From assembly GCA_030632405.1 (NCBI GenBank), contig DAOVUU010000080.1:1-8597 (forward strand): a stretch of DNA of 8,597 bases. The letters are read 5' to 3'. Shown here piece by piece: positions 1-5,223 of this stretch. A program made the translations under genes and the position numbers. This stretch comes from Desulfobulbaceae bacterium (lineage in GTDB: Bacteria; Desulfobacterota; Desulfobulbia; Desulfobulbales; Desulfocapsaceae). Within the stretch, counting starts at the first letter, position 1. Each line of letters begins with the position of its first letter. Under the pieces are notes generated by a model, which worked only from the letters and a program-made list of their open reading frames with translations, had not been told where the DNA came from and ran no database searches.

Positions 1-57
1 CCGTAACAACGGTAAGCAAGACGGCTTAAGTACGTTGGTGTTGAACTTTATGTTCAT
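1..57 (-). CDS. 5' end of an unrecognised ORF in the place of rplX (runs off the window)
   Basis: An ATG at 57-55 opens a frame that stays open for 19 codons to the window edge, beginning MNIKFNTNVLKPS and continuing with a Leu-rich stretch. A purine-rich AAGGGA (73-68) lies 10 nt upstream, an acceptable Shine-Dalgarno. In nearly all bacteria rplN is followed directly by rplX (L24), which starts with a short basic segment and a KGD/GKDKGK-type KOW motif. That pattern is absent here. I do not recognise the protein. A transposase N-terminus is one guess, because the neighbouring ribosomal operon is broken here, but 19 residues cannot establish it. It could also be a spurious frame. Confidence 0.35.
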   Translation of the reverse strand, partial: MNIKFNTNVLKPSCLPLLR

Positions 58-181
58 AATTTTAAAATCCCTTTTCCGTTTCTTGTTTTTTAGGACAAAC
101 TTTCAGAAATAAGGTACTAAAACCGAATCCCGATAAATGGGAAAAGTGGGCGACTCAGAAAACTCTTGTACCCCAGAAAGC
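58..181. other. Non-coding spacer after rplN, possible junction or insertion end
   Basis: This 124-bp stretch separates the rplN stop from the edge ORF. It is long for the rplN-rplX junction, where spacing is usually a few to some tens of bases. It contains no convincing gene. On the minus strand a TTTGTCC (97-91) loosely resembles the TTGTCC of the terminal repeat at 1588-1749, but the match does not extend and may be chance. A weak GGTAC/GTACC pairing (about 172-168 with 116-112) has no T-tract and does not make a terminator. I see no target-site duplication. Confidence 0.3.
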
Positions 182-550
182 TTAAAGTGCCTCTGGAGCA
201 AGTGAGATTATTTTCATAAAACCCTGGTTTCTTAACTCACGAGCTACGGGGCCAAAAATACGCGTTCCAATTGGCTCTCCAGACACACCTAGCATAACAG
301 CGGCATTGTCATCAAATCCAACCCAGGTATCATCCATTCTCTTAATGGCTTTCGAGGTCCTTACAATAACGGCCTTCATAACATCGCCTTTTTTAACCTT
401 GGCATGCGGAATAGCTTCCTTCACCGTCACAACTATTACATCACCAATGCTTGCATACCGCTTTCGAGTTCCACCAAGGACACGAATACAAAGAACCTTT
501 TTTGCCCCGGAATTGTCTGCAACATTGAGTACTGACTCTGTCTGTATCAT
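182..550 (-). CDS. rplN: 50S ribosomal protein L14
   Basis: L14 binds 23S rRNA on the subunit interface of the 50S particle, next to L19, and contributes to an intersubunit bridge. The 122-residue product is full length for the family (E. coli has 123). It has the family start [17 protein letters not shown], the GDVI and KVKKGDV segments, and the conserved C-terminus [13 protein letters not shown] followed by [10 protein letters not shown]. The ATG at 550 has a good Shine-Dalgarno, AGGTGA at 560-555. Residues 71-80 read [10 protein letters not shown] where the family usually has an RRPDGS-IRFD-like stretch, so this loop is divergent. It is the last gene of the detached rplP-rpmC-rpsQ-rplN block and is not followed by rplX. 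The gap to rpsQ is 62 nt. Confidence 0.97.
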   Translation of the reverse strand: MIQTESVLNVADNSGAKKVLCIRVLGGTRKRYASIGDVIVVTVKEAIPHAKVKKGDVMKAVIVRTSKAIKRMDDTWVGFDDNAAVMLGVSGEPIGTRIFGPVARELRNQGFMKIISLAPEAL

Positions 551-612
551 AATTTCACCTGATATTTCATACGAAACAAAACGATTTCACTAACTCTGCA
601 TAACTGTCAGTA

Positions 613-873
613 CTAAACTGCCTGTTCCAATATAGTTCTAACCCGCCATCGTTTCCGCTTACTTAGTGGTCGACACTCTTCGATGAGTACAGTATCACCT
701 AAATTGCAGCGGTTCTCTGGATCATCAGCAAGATATTTAACACTGGTTTTAACGAATTTCCCGTAGAGTTTATGCCGAACCTTTCGTTCAACTTGAACAA
801 CAACGCTCTTTTCCATTCTGTCACTTACAACAGAGCCGGTTCTTGTCTTTTTAGATTTTTTAATTTCACTCAT
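613..873 (-). CDS. rpsQ: 30S ribosomal protein S17
   Basis: S17 is a primary 16S rRNA-binding protein of the 30S subunit with an OB fold, and it helps nucleate assembly of the 5' domain. The product has the family core: KTRTGSVVSDRMEKSVVV, the basic VERKVRHKLYGKFVK segment, GDTVLIEECRPLSK and RWRV near the end. I chose the ATG at 873 (86 residues). An in-frame GTG at 885 would add MIKT, but it has no Shine-Dalgarno, whereas the ATG has a weak TAAGTGA upstream and gives the usual family length. It is preceded by a 68-nt gap after rpmC and followed by a 62-nt gap before rplN. Both gaps are larger than is typical inside ribosomal operons. Confidence 0.96.
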   Translation of the reverse strand: MSEIKKSKKTRTGSVVSDRMEKSVVVQVERKVRHKLYGKFVKTSVKYLADDPENRCNLGDTVLIEECRPLSKRKRWRVRTILEQAV

Positions 874-941
874 AGTTTTTATCACTTAGCGATAGTTATA
901 TAAAACCATACAACCACAATTCAAATTTCAGATTGCGCAGA

Positions 942-1130
942 CTAGCTGACTGCTTGTACCTGGATTGTCTTGATTCTGGCAATATCTTTTCTAATTTTTT
1001 TCAGCTGAGAACTATTTTCAAGAGGTCTGATCCGATGCTGGAATGTTAAGTTGCCCAGCTCTTCTCTCAAACCTTTTTCAGTCTTTACCAGTTCCTCACT
1101 ACTCATTTTGCGGATGTCTTCTACTTTCAT
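942..1130 (-). CDS. rpmC: 50S ribosomal protein L29
   Basis: L29 is a small helical-hairpin protein of the 50S subunit near the peptide exit tunnel, where it helps form the docking site for nascent-chain factors with L23. The 62-residue product shows the family pattern: an N-terminal helix starting [14 protein letters not shown], a central LTFQHR stretch, then [19 protein letters not shown], close to the L29 signature. The start ATG overlaps the rplP stop as ATGA (1130-1127), indicating translational coupling. A GAGGA Shine-Dalgarno (1142-1138) lies 7 nt upstream, inside rplP. The stop is TAG. The gene order rplP-rpmC-rpsQ-rplN supports the call. Confidence 0.96.
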   Translation of the reverse strand: MKVEDIRKMSSEELVKTEKGLREELGNLTFQHRIRPLENSSQLKKIRKDIARIKTIQVQAVS

Positions 1131-1543
1131 AGGCTGGTCCTCTTGGTTACAACTTTTGTTGAAAATGGTAACTTGTTACCGGCAAGAGTCAATGCCTTCA
1201 CAGCGAGTTCTTCACTCACTCCGGAAATCTCGTAAAGAATCATTCCTGGTTTTACAACGGCAACCCATGACTCCGGACTCCCTTTACCCTTGCCCATACG
1301 AGTCTCAGCGGGCTTTTTTGTAAGCGGTTTATCCGGGAAAACACGTATCCAGACTTTACCACCACGCTTCATAGTTCTATTTATCGTTATACGGGCAGAC
1401 TCTATCTGCTGCGCGGTCATCATACCACAACAGGTGGCCTTGATCCCAAATTCACCGAAAGAAATTGAGGATCCTCTATATGCAACCCCTCTTGATCTTC
1501 CTTTGAAAACTTTTCTATGTTTGACCTTCTTAGGACTTAACAT
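1127..1543 (-). CDS. rplP: 50S ribosomal protein L16
   Basis: L16 organises the A-site region of the 50S subunit and contacts the tRNA elbow. The 138-residue product matches the family along its length: N-terminal [28 protein letters not shown], the signature [16 protein letters not shown] (about residues 58-73), then ETRMGKGKG followed by WVAVVKPG. Arg82 lines up with the arginine hydroxylated in E. coli L16. The ATG at 1543 has GGAG (1553-1550) 6 nt upstream. It is normally preceded by rpsC; here the next upstream items are a MITE-like element and a fatty-acid ligase, so it is the first gene of its transcript. The product looks intact, with only mild divergence (CGMM where many relatives have CGWI). 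Confidence 0.97.
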   Translation of the reverse strand: MLSPKKVKHRKVFKGRSRGVAYRGSSISFGEFGIKATCCGMMTAQQIESARITINRTMKRGGKVWIRVFPDKPLTKKPAETRMGKGKGSPESWVAVVKPGMILYEISGVSEELAVKALTLAGNKLPFSTKVVTKRTSL

Positions 1544-1549
1544 CTCTTA

Positions 1550-1553
1550 CTCC
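1550..1553 (-). promoter_or_regulatory. Shine-Dalgarno of rplP
   Basis: GGAG on the minus strand lies 6 nt before the ATG of rplP. It shows that the detached ribosomal block has its own normal initiation site and does not need an upstream rpsC for translational coupling. Confidence 0.7.
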
Positions 1554-1569
1554 GAATTATGGTATGTAA

Positions 1570-1598
1570 AGTATATAACGAGTCTAAGAGCCTGTCCG
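1570..1598 (-). promoter_or_regulatory. Candidate sigma70-type promoter for the ribosomal block, -35 in the repeat end
   Basis: On the minus strand a -35-like CGGACA (1598-1593; 4 of 6 match to TTGACA) is followed by exactly 17 bp and then a -10 TATACT (1575-1570; 5 of 6 match to TATAAT). The start of transcription would fall near 1563, leaving a leader of about 20 nt that carries the rplP Shine-Dalgarno. The -35 hexamer lies inside the terminal inverted repeat of the MITE-like element, while the -10 lies outside it. This would be a hybrid promoter formed by the insertion. It is inferred from motif and spacing only. Confidence 0.45.
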
Positions 1599-1749
1599 AG
1601 AATGATCTTTCGAAGTCTCGTACCTCGCTTATCTGCCCAAACTCTTTGTTATTTATAAAAAATAATGCTCGTAATATTAACTATATGACTGCGCTTATTT
1701 TTTAAAAATGCCTCGATTTTAAACAAAACGTCTATTCTCGGACAACCTC
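1588..1749. mobile_element. MITE-like element with terminal inverted repeats
   Basis: The ends are GAGCCTGTCCGAGAAT (1588-1603) and, read inward on the other strand, GAGGTTGTCCGAGAAT (1749-1734). They match at 14 of 16 positions, with an uninterrupted 11-bp core, TGTCCGAGAAT. The element is 162 bp, has an AT-rich interior and no plausible coding frame. The 4 bp outside the ends are CTAA (1584-1587) and CTAG (1750-1753), both fitting the YTAR target preference known for part of the IS5 family, though they are not an exact duplication. A non-autonomous element mobilised by an IS5-type transposase is the best reading. A scar of recombination between two different element copies would also explain the imperfect flanks. 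Confidence 0.6.
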
Positions 1750-1764
1750 CTAGCGGTATGCAGT

Positions 1765-3282
1765 TTATTTACGAGTAAGCTGCTCCCGGGCCATTTCTGA
1801 GATAGTCCTGAAATCGATTTTTCCACTTCCCATCTTGGGCAGAGTATCCCAGACAAGAAATATTTTAGGCATGGCAATAGCCGGCAGCTGGTCGGCCATC
1901 TGGCCGGTTATCTCTTTTTCATCAAGATCTGCCGTCACAACGGCTACTATTTTGGCCCCCTTGATCGAATCCGGAATTTCTACGATACAGCACTGCACGT
2001 CTTCCGGGAGAAATTTTTCCAGCACGTCTTCGATTTTTACAAGTGAGACCATTTCTCCACCGATTTTCACAAATCGCTTAAGGCGGCCAACATGCCAGAG
2101 GTAACCTTCTTCGTCGATGTTGCCCATATCCCCCGTATCATACCATCCATGGCGGATATGCAGAGAGGTTTGCTCAAAATCATTGAAGTATCCCTTCATG
2201 ATATTATCACCTTTGACAAGAATCCGGCCATCCTGCCTGGGTCCTAATTCTTCGCCAGTCTCGTAATTTTCTATTCGAACCTGCAACCCCGGGATCGGTT
2301 TCCCGACACTTCCAGGTCTGTTGTTTTCCGGGCTGTTGACAGATATAACCGGTGAACATTCTGTCGCACCATAGCCTTCGTAGACTGTAATACCGTGTTT
2401 GGTTTTAAAACCATCGCGTAAGGCATCCGGGCATTTGTCCGCTCCCGCCATGGCTATTCGCAGCGAATCGAAATCCCCTTTTTCCGATTTACGTAAATAG
2501 CCCCAGAAAAAGCTGGGAGTGCCGACCATAAAAGTCGCTTTATGTTCCCGGATAATTGTACACACTTTCTTGAAGTCCAGCGGGTTTGCATAGGTCAATA
2601 TTTTCATGCCGTGATAAAGCGGCAGCCACATCGTCACAGTGAGTCCGAAGACGTGAAAATAGGGGAGTGCACAGAAAAAAATGTCGTTTGACTGAAAATT
2701 GAAAATCGGTGTAACGGCTTTAATATTAGAGAGGATATTTTTATGGGTCAACTGTACTGCTTTTGGATCTTTTTCCGAGCCGCTGGTAAATAAAATTACT
2801 GCGGTGTCATCTTCTGTCCCCTGGTGTACCAGCATCTTAATCATCTTTGCCGGCAGAGCAGCGGTGAGTGCCGCCCGTATTTTCTGTACGGGAGAAATGG
2901 CTGCCATGATATCCTCGATATAGATCATGCCGTCTACATAAGGGCATTCTATCTTCTCAAGAAGTGCTTTTGAGGTAATAACGGTTTTGAAGTCACATTT
3001 CTGCTGTGCATATTTGACGTTTTGTGCTGCTCCGGTAGAATAATTGATCATCACAGGGATTCGACCACTCATCAACACGCCGATTTTTGTCAGAACACAC
3101 CCTGCGGAAGTTGGGATCATTATACCTATGAACCCTTCATCCATCTTGCTGAAGATGCGGGTTAAAAGAAGAGATGCAATAAGTGATTTATTGTATGTCA
3201 GCTTTTTGTTGGTAGAAAAATCATGAATTGCCGTTTTTTTTCCGAATCCTTTTGCAATGTCGATAAAGTAGTGATGTAGCAC
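1765..3282 (-). CDS. Stand-alone Aas-type acyl-ACP/acyl-CoA synthetase (AMP-forming ligase)
   Basis: This 505-residue adenylate-forming enzyme should activate a fatty acid with ATP to an acyl-adenylate and pass it to a thiol (ACP or CoA). Visible motifs are the P-loop-like TSGSEKDPK (166-174), YGATECSP (304-311), GWYDTGD (379-385), the hinge GRLKRF (399-404) and the C-terminal catalytic Lys488 in MGSGKIDF. Several stretches closely resemble the synthetase half of E. coli Aas (GRIP-M-NY near 73-81, ALP-FH-FGLTV, KI-GEMVSL), but the N-terminal acyltransferase half is absent. That favours acyl-ACP or lysophospholipid-linked fatty-acid recycling over ordinary FadD, though substrate and carrier remain inferred. 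It starts at GTG 3282 with AGAGGT (3292-3287) 4 nt upstream. Its stop lies only 15 nt before the MITE-like element. Confidence 0.88.
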   Translation of the reverse strand: MLHHYFIDIAKGFGKKTAIHDFSTNKKLTYNKSLIASLLLTRIFSKMDEGFIGIMIPTSAGCVLTKIGVLMSGRIPVMINYSTGAAQNVKYAQQKCDFKTVITSKALLEKIECPYVDGMIYIEDIMAAISPVQKIRAALTAALPAKMIKMLVHQGTEDDTAVILFTSGSEKDPKAVQLTHKNILSNIKAVTPIFNFQSNDIFFCALPYFHVFGLTVTMWLPLYHGMKILTYANPLDFKKVCTIIREHKATFMVGTPSFFWGYLRKSEKGDFDSLRIAMAGADKCPDALRDGFKTKHGITVYEGYGATECSPVISVNSPENNRPGSVGKPIPGLQVRIENYETGEELGPRQDGRILVKGDNIMKGYFNDFEQTSLHIRHGWYDTGDMGNIDEEGYLWHVGRLKRFVKIGGEMVSLVKIEDVLEKFLPEDVQCCIVEIPDSIKGAKIVAVVTADLDEKEITGQMADQLPAIAMPKIFLVWDTLPKMGSGKIDFRTISEMAREQLTRK

Positions 3283-3475
3283 GATTACCTCTATCTTAGT
3301 TGTTGGTATGAGTGTTTTTTGCCTCTATCCGGGGAAATAGAGGCGCGGGATGGAGTACTTCTACCTATCTCAACTACCATTATTTATATAAATTATCAAC
3401 TTTAAGCCTGAGTCTGCAGAATGTTGACTTAAGGCTACGTTGAGATTATAAAAATTAAGATGTTTCAAGGCTTGC
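3283..3475 (-). other. Intergenic leader between rmuC and the ligase gene
   Basis: This 193-bp AT-rich spacer is the longest gap between the upstream genes and probably holds the ligase promoter. A perfect TATAAT (3450-3445, minus strand) is present, but no good -35 stands at the right distance, so I do not call a promoter. Two dyads are visible: an 8-bp pair ATCTCAAC/GTTGAGAT (3367-3374 with 3439-3446), and the hairpin listed separately at 3321-3344. I find no intrinsic terminator for rmuC here, so some readthrough into the ligase is possible. Confidence 0.4.
3321..3344 (-). promoter_or_regulatory. Perfect hairpin in the ligase 5' leader
   Basis: GCCTCTAT and ATAGAGGC form a perfect 8-bp stem around an 8-nt loop. 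It sits 38-62 nt before the GTG start of the ligase. On the minus strand it is followed by A residues, not T, so it is not an intrinsic terminator for the rmuC transcript. On the plus strand the T-run precedes it. It could be a dyad operator, for example for a fatty-acid-responsive repressor, or a structured leader. Neither role is shown by the sequence. Confidence 0.4.
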
Positions 3476-4810
3476 TTAATTTTTCAATTCAACATCGGAG
3501 ATTTCCACGATTGACCGTGGAATCTCTTTTTTAACCTGGATTCCCATCTCGCGCAGTTGCTCGGAGTTGGAGATAAGGTTTCCCCTGCCCCGGGTGAGTT
3601 TTGTCATGGCCGAGTCATAGGTTGTATGACAGGTGGCGAGTTGTCTGCCTATTTTTTCCATGTCTTCGGCAAAGCCTCTGAACTTGTCATACATAATTCC
3701 TGCCTGCCTGGCTATTTCGGCAGAGTTCTTGCTCTGGTGCTCATGTTGCCAGATATTTTCAATGGTACGCATGGTTGCCAGCAGGGTGGTGGGGGTTACG
3801 ACGATGATTTTTTTTGCCAGGGCATCGGCAAAGAGCTGTTCATTGGATTGATATACTGCTGCAAATGCCGCTTCAATCGGCATGAACATCAAGACAAAGT
3901 CGAGGGAGCGGATACCCGTCAGGGCAGGGTAGTTTTTATCGCTGAGCTGGTTGATATGATCTTGGATTGCTTCCACCAGATCACCAATATAGCGGGCCTT
4001 ATCACTCTCATTTTCACTGTTGATACATTTTTCCCAGGCAATCAATGACACCTTGGAATCGACAATAATGTCTTTCCCCTCGGGCAGATGAATGATCACA
4101 TCAGGTTTCAGCAGGTTATTCTCATGATCCCGGAATCCCCCCTGGGTATCATATTCATGACCACGGCGCAGGCCGCACTGTTCCAGTACCCGTTCCAGCA
4201 CAAGTTCTCCCCAGTTGCCCTGTTGTTTTGTATCCCCTTTAAGGGCTCTGGTGAGATTTATCGCCTCTTGATTGATCTGCTGGTTGAGCTCTCTCAGCTG
4301 TACAATTTCCTTTTTCAGTGAGACTCTTTCACGGGTGTCGCTGAGATAAATTTCATTTATATCCTGTTTAAATGAGATAAGTTGCCGGTTGAAAGGATGC
4401 AGGATTGTTTCAAGTTTTTCCCTGTTAATATCACTGAATTTAACACTTTTTTCTTCAAGGATCTGCTGGGCCAGGGTAGAAAACTGCAGGCCGAGTTCTT
4501 CTCTTGCATTTTCCAGCAGAGCAAGTTTTTCGGCGCTGTGTTTTTTTTCGTTTTTCAGAAGAGTTATAAGTTTTGCAGCGCGTATTTTATACTGGATGAT
4601 TTGATGTTCAGCAGTCTGCGTTTGTTCATCTGCCAGAAGCCGTTGTGTTTTTGTTTTTTTCAGTTCTGATTTTAGATCTGATAACCGAAGCAGTGTAACA
4701 ATAAGGAGTATAACGAGGCCTATCAGGATAAGGAGCAGGGGGCCGTTTCCCATTATGATTGAAAAAAAGTCCTGCATGGTGGTTGCAATGGGGTGGTAAA
4801 AATCGCTCAT
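3476..4810 (-). CDS. rmuC: RmuC family protein (recombination/inversion-limiting, nuclease-like)
   Basis: RmuC-family proteins were linked in E. coli to limiting recombination at inverted repeats, and they are predicted nuclease-like proteins. The 444-residue product has a hydrophobic anchor at about 23-42, a long charged coiled coil (about 43-195), and then the RmuC domain. That domain carries QGNWGELVLE (197-206), KPDVIIHLP (235-243) and IVDSKVSLIAWE (249-260). The Asp237 and Asp251-Ser-Lys253 arrangement fits a PD-(D/E)XK-type core. The C-terminal part keeps FMPIEAAF and VVTPTTLLA. The ATG at 4810 has only a weak ribosome site, but starting there keeps the membrane anchor. It follows the HIT gene by 43 nt and is probably co-transcribed. 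Confidence 0.93.
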   Translation of the reverse strand: MSDFYHPIATTMQDFFSIIMGNGPLLLILIGLVILLIVTLLRLSDLKSELKKTKTQRLLADEQTQTAEHQIIQYKIRAAKLITLLKNEKKHSAEKLALLENAREELGLQFSTLAQQILEEKSVKFSDINREKLETILHPFNRQLISFKQDINEIYLSDTRERVSLKKEIVQLRELNQQINQEAINLTRALKGDTKQQGNWGELVLERVLEQCGLRRGHEYDTQGGFRDHENNLLKPDVIIHLPEGKDIIVDSKVSLIAWEKCINSENESDKARYIGDLVEAIQDHINQLSDKNYPALTGIRSLDFVLMFMPIEAAFAAVYQSNEQLFADALAKKIIVVTPTTLLATMRTIENIWQHEHQSKNSAEIARQAGIMYDKFRGFAEDMEKIGRQLATCHTTYDSAMTKLTRGRGNLISNSEQLREMGIQVKKEIPRSIVEISDVELKN

Positions 4811-4853
4811 ACCATTTTCTGTGGCCTGTTGTTATGTCTTTTGGGATGGAGTT

Positions 4854-5192
4854 CTAAAGAGGCCAGGGTCTCTCCTTACCGCCAAGAATATGCATATGGA
4901 TATGGAAAACTACCTGACCCGCTTTTGCACCGTTATTGAAAATAACCCTGAAGCCGTCACCAATACCATTTTCCACAGCAACCTGTGAGCCTATGCGCAT
5001 CAGTTTACCTATGAGTTTTTCGTCTCCTTCACTTATATCGGAGGGGCCGTCAAGATGTTTTTTAGGAATGACAAGAAAGTGTTTGGGGGCCTGTGGTGAT
5101 ATATCCCAGAATGCCAGCACTTCATCATCTTCGTACAGTTTTTCGGCAGGAATTTCGCCTGTAGCAATTTTGCAGAATAAACAATCAGTCAT
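4854..5192 (-). CDS. HIT-family nucleotide-binding protein (HinT-like purine nucleoside phosphoramidase)
   Basis: HinT-branch HIT proteins hydrolyse AMP-lysine and related phosphoramidates and acyl-adenylates. From the ATG at 5192 the product is 112 residues. It has CLFCKI near the N-terminus (a zinc-type Cys pair in many homologues), YEDDEVLAFWDI, HFLVIPKKH, and the histidine triad FHIHMHILGG with His97, His99 and His101; the middle one is the usual nucleophile. It ends in the typical RPWP. An in-frame TTG at 5198 is rejected because the strong GAGGAGGG (5206-5199) abuts it, while that site stands 6 nt from the ATG. The gene lies 31 nt after the P-loop/Asp23 gene and 43 nt before rmuC. Confidence 0.95.
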   Translation of the reverse strand: MTDCLFCKIATGEIPAEKLYEDDEVLAFWDISPQAPKHFLVIPKKHLDGPSDISEGDEKLIGKLMRIGSQVAVENGIGDGFRVIFNNGAKAGQVVFHIHMHILGGKERPWPL

Positions 5193-5198
5193 GGGCAA

Positions 5199-5206
5199 CC
5201 CTCCTC
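5199..5206 (-). promoter_or_regulatory. Shine-Dalgarno that decides the HIT gene start
   Basis: GAGGAGGG on the minus strand is a near-ideal ribosome site. Its 6-nt spacing fits the ATG at 5192 and excludes the TTG at 5198 that immediately follows it. Confidence 0.85.
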
Positions 5207-5223
5207 ACTGGTTAGTGTCGATT

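Noticed and set aside
1..57. Edge ORF as rplX (L24)
   Set aside because: The 19 visible residues lack the basic N-terminus and KOW-type glycine/lysine motif expected for L24.
306..593. Plus-strand open frame opposite rplN
   Set aside because: It is antisense to a full-length ribosomal protein gene and has no supporting features.
874..885. GTG start for rpsQ
   Set aside because: It has no Shine-Dalgarno, and the ATG four codons later gives the usual S17 length.
182..1543. Ribosomal genes as pseudogenes
   Set aside because: All four frames are intact and full length, mostly with good ribosome sites and conserved signatures. Divergence is limited to a few positions.
3321..3344. Hairpin read as the rmuC terminator
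   Set aside because: On the minus strand it is followed by A residues, so it lacks the T-tract needed for intrinsic termination.
3445..3450. TATAAT before the ligase as a promoter -10
   Set aside because: The hexamer is perfect, but no acceptable -35 lies 16-18 bp upstream, and the region is AT-rich enough for chance matches.
3557..4048. 163-codon plus-strand open frame opposite rmuC
   Set aside because: It is the antisense shadow of the conserved RmuC domain, with no recognisable motif.
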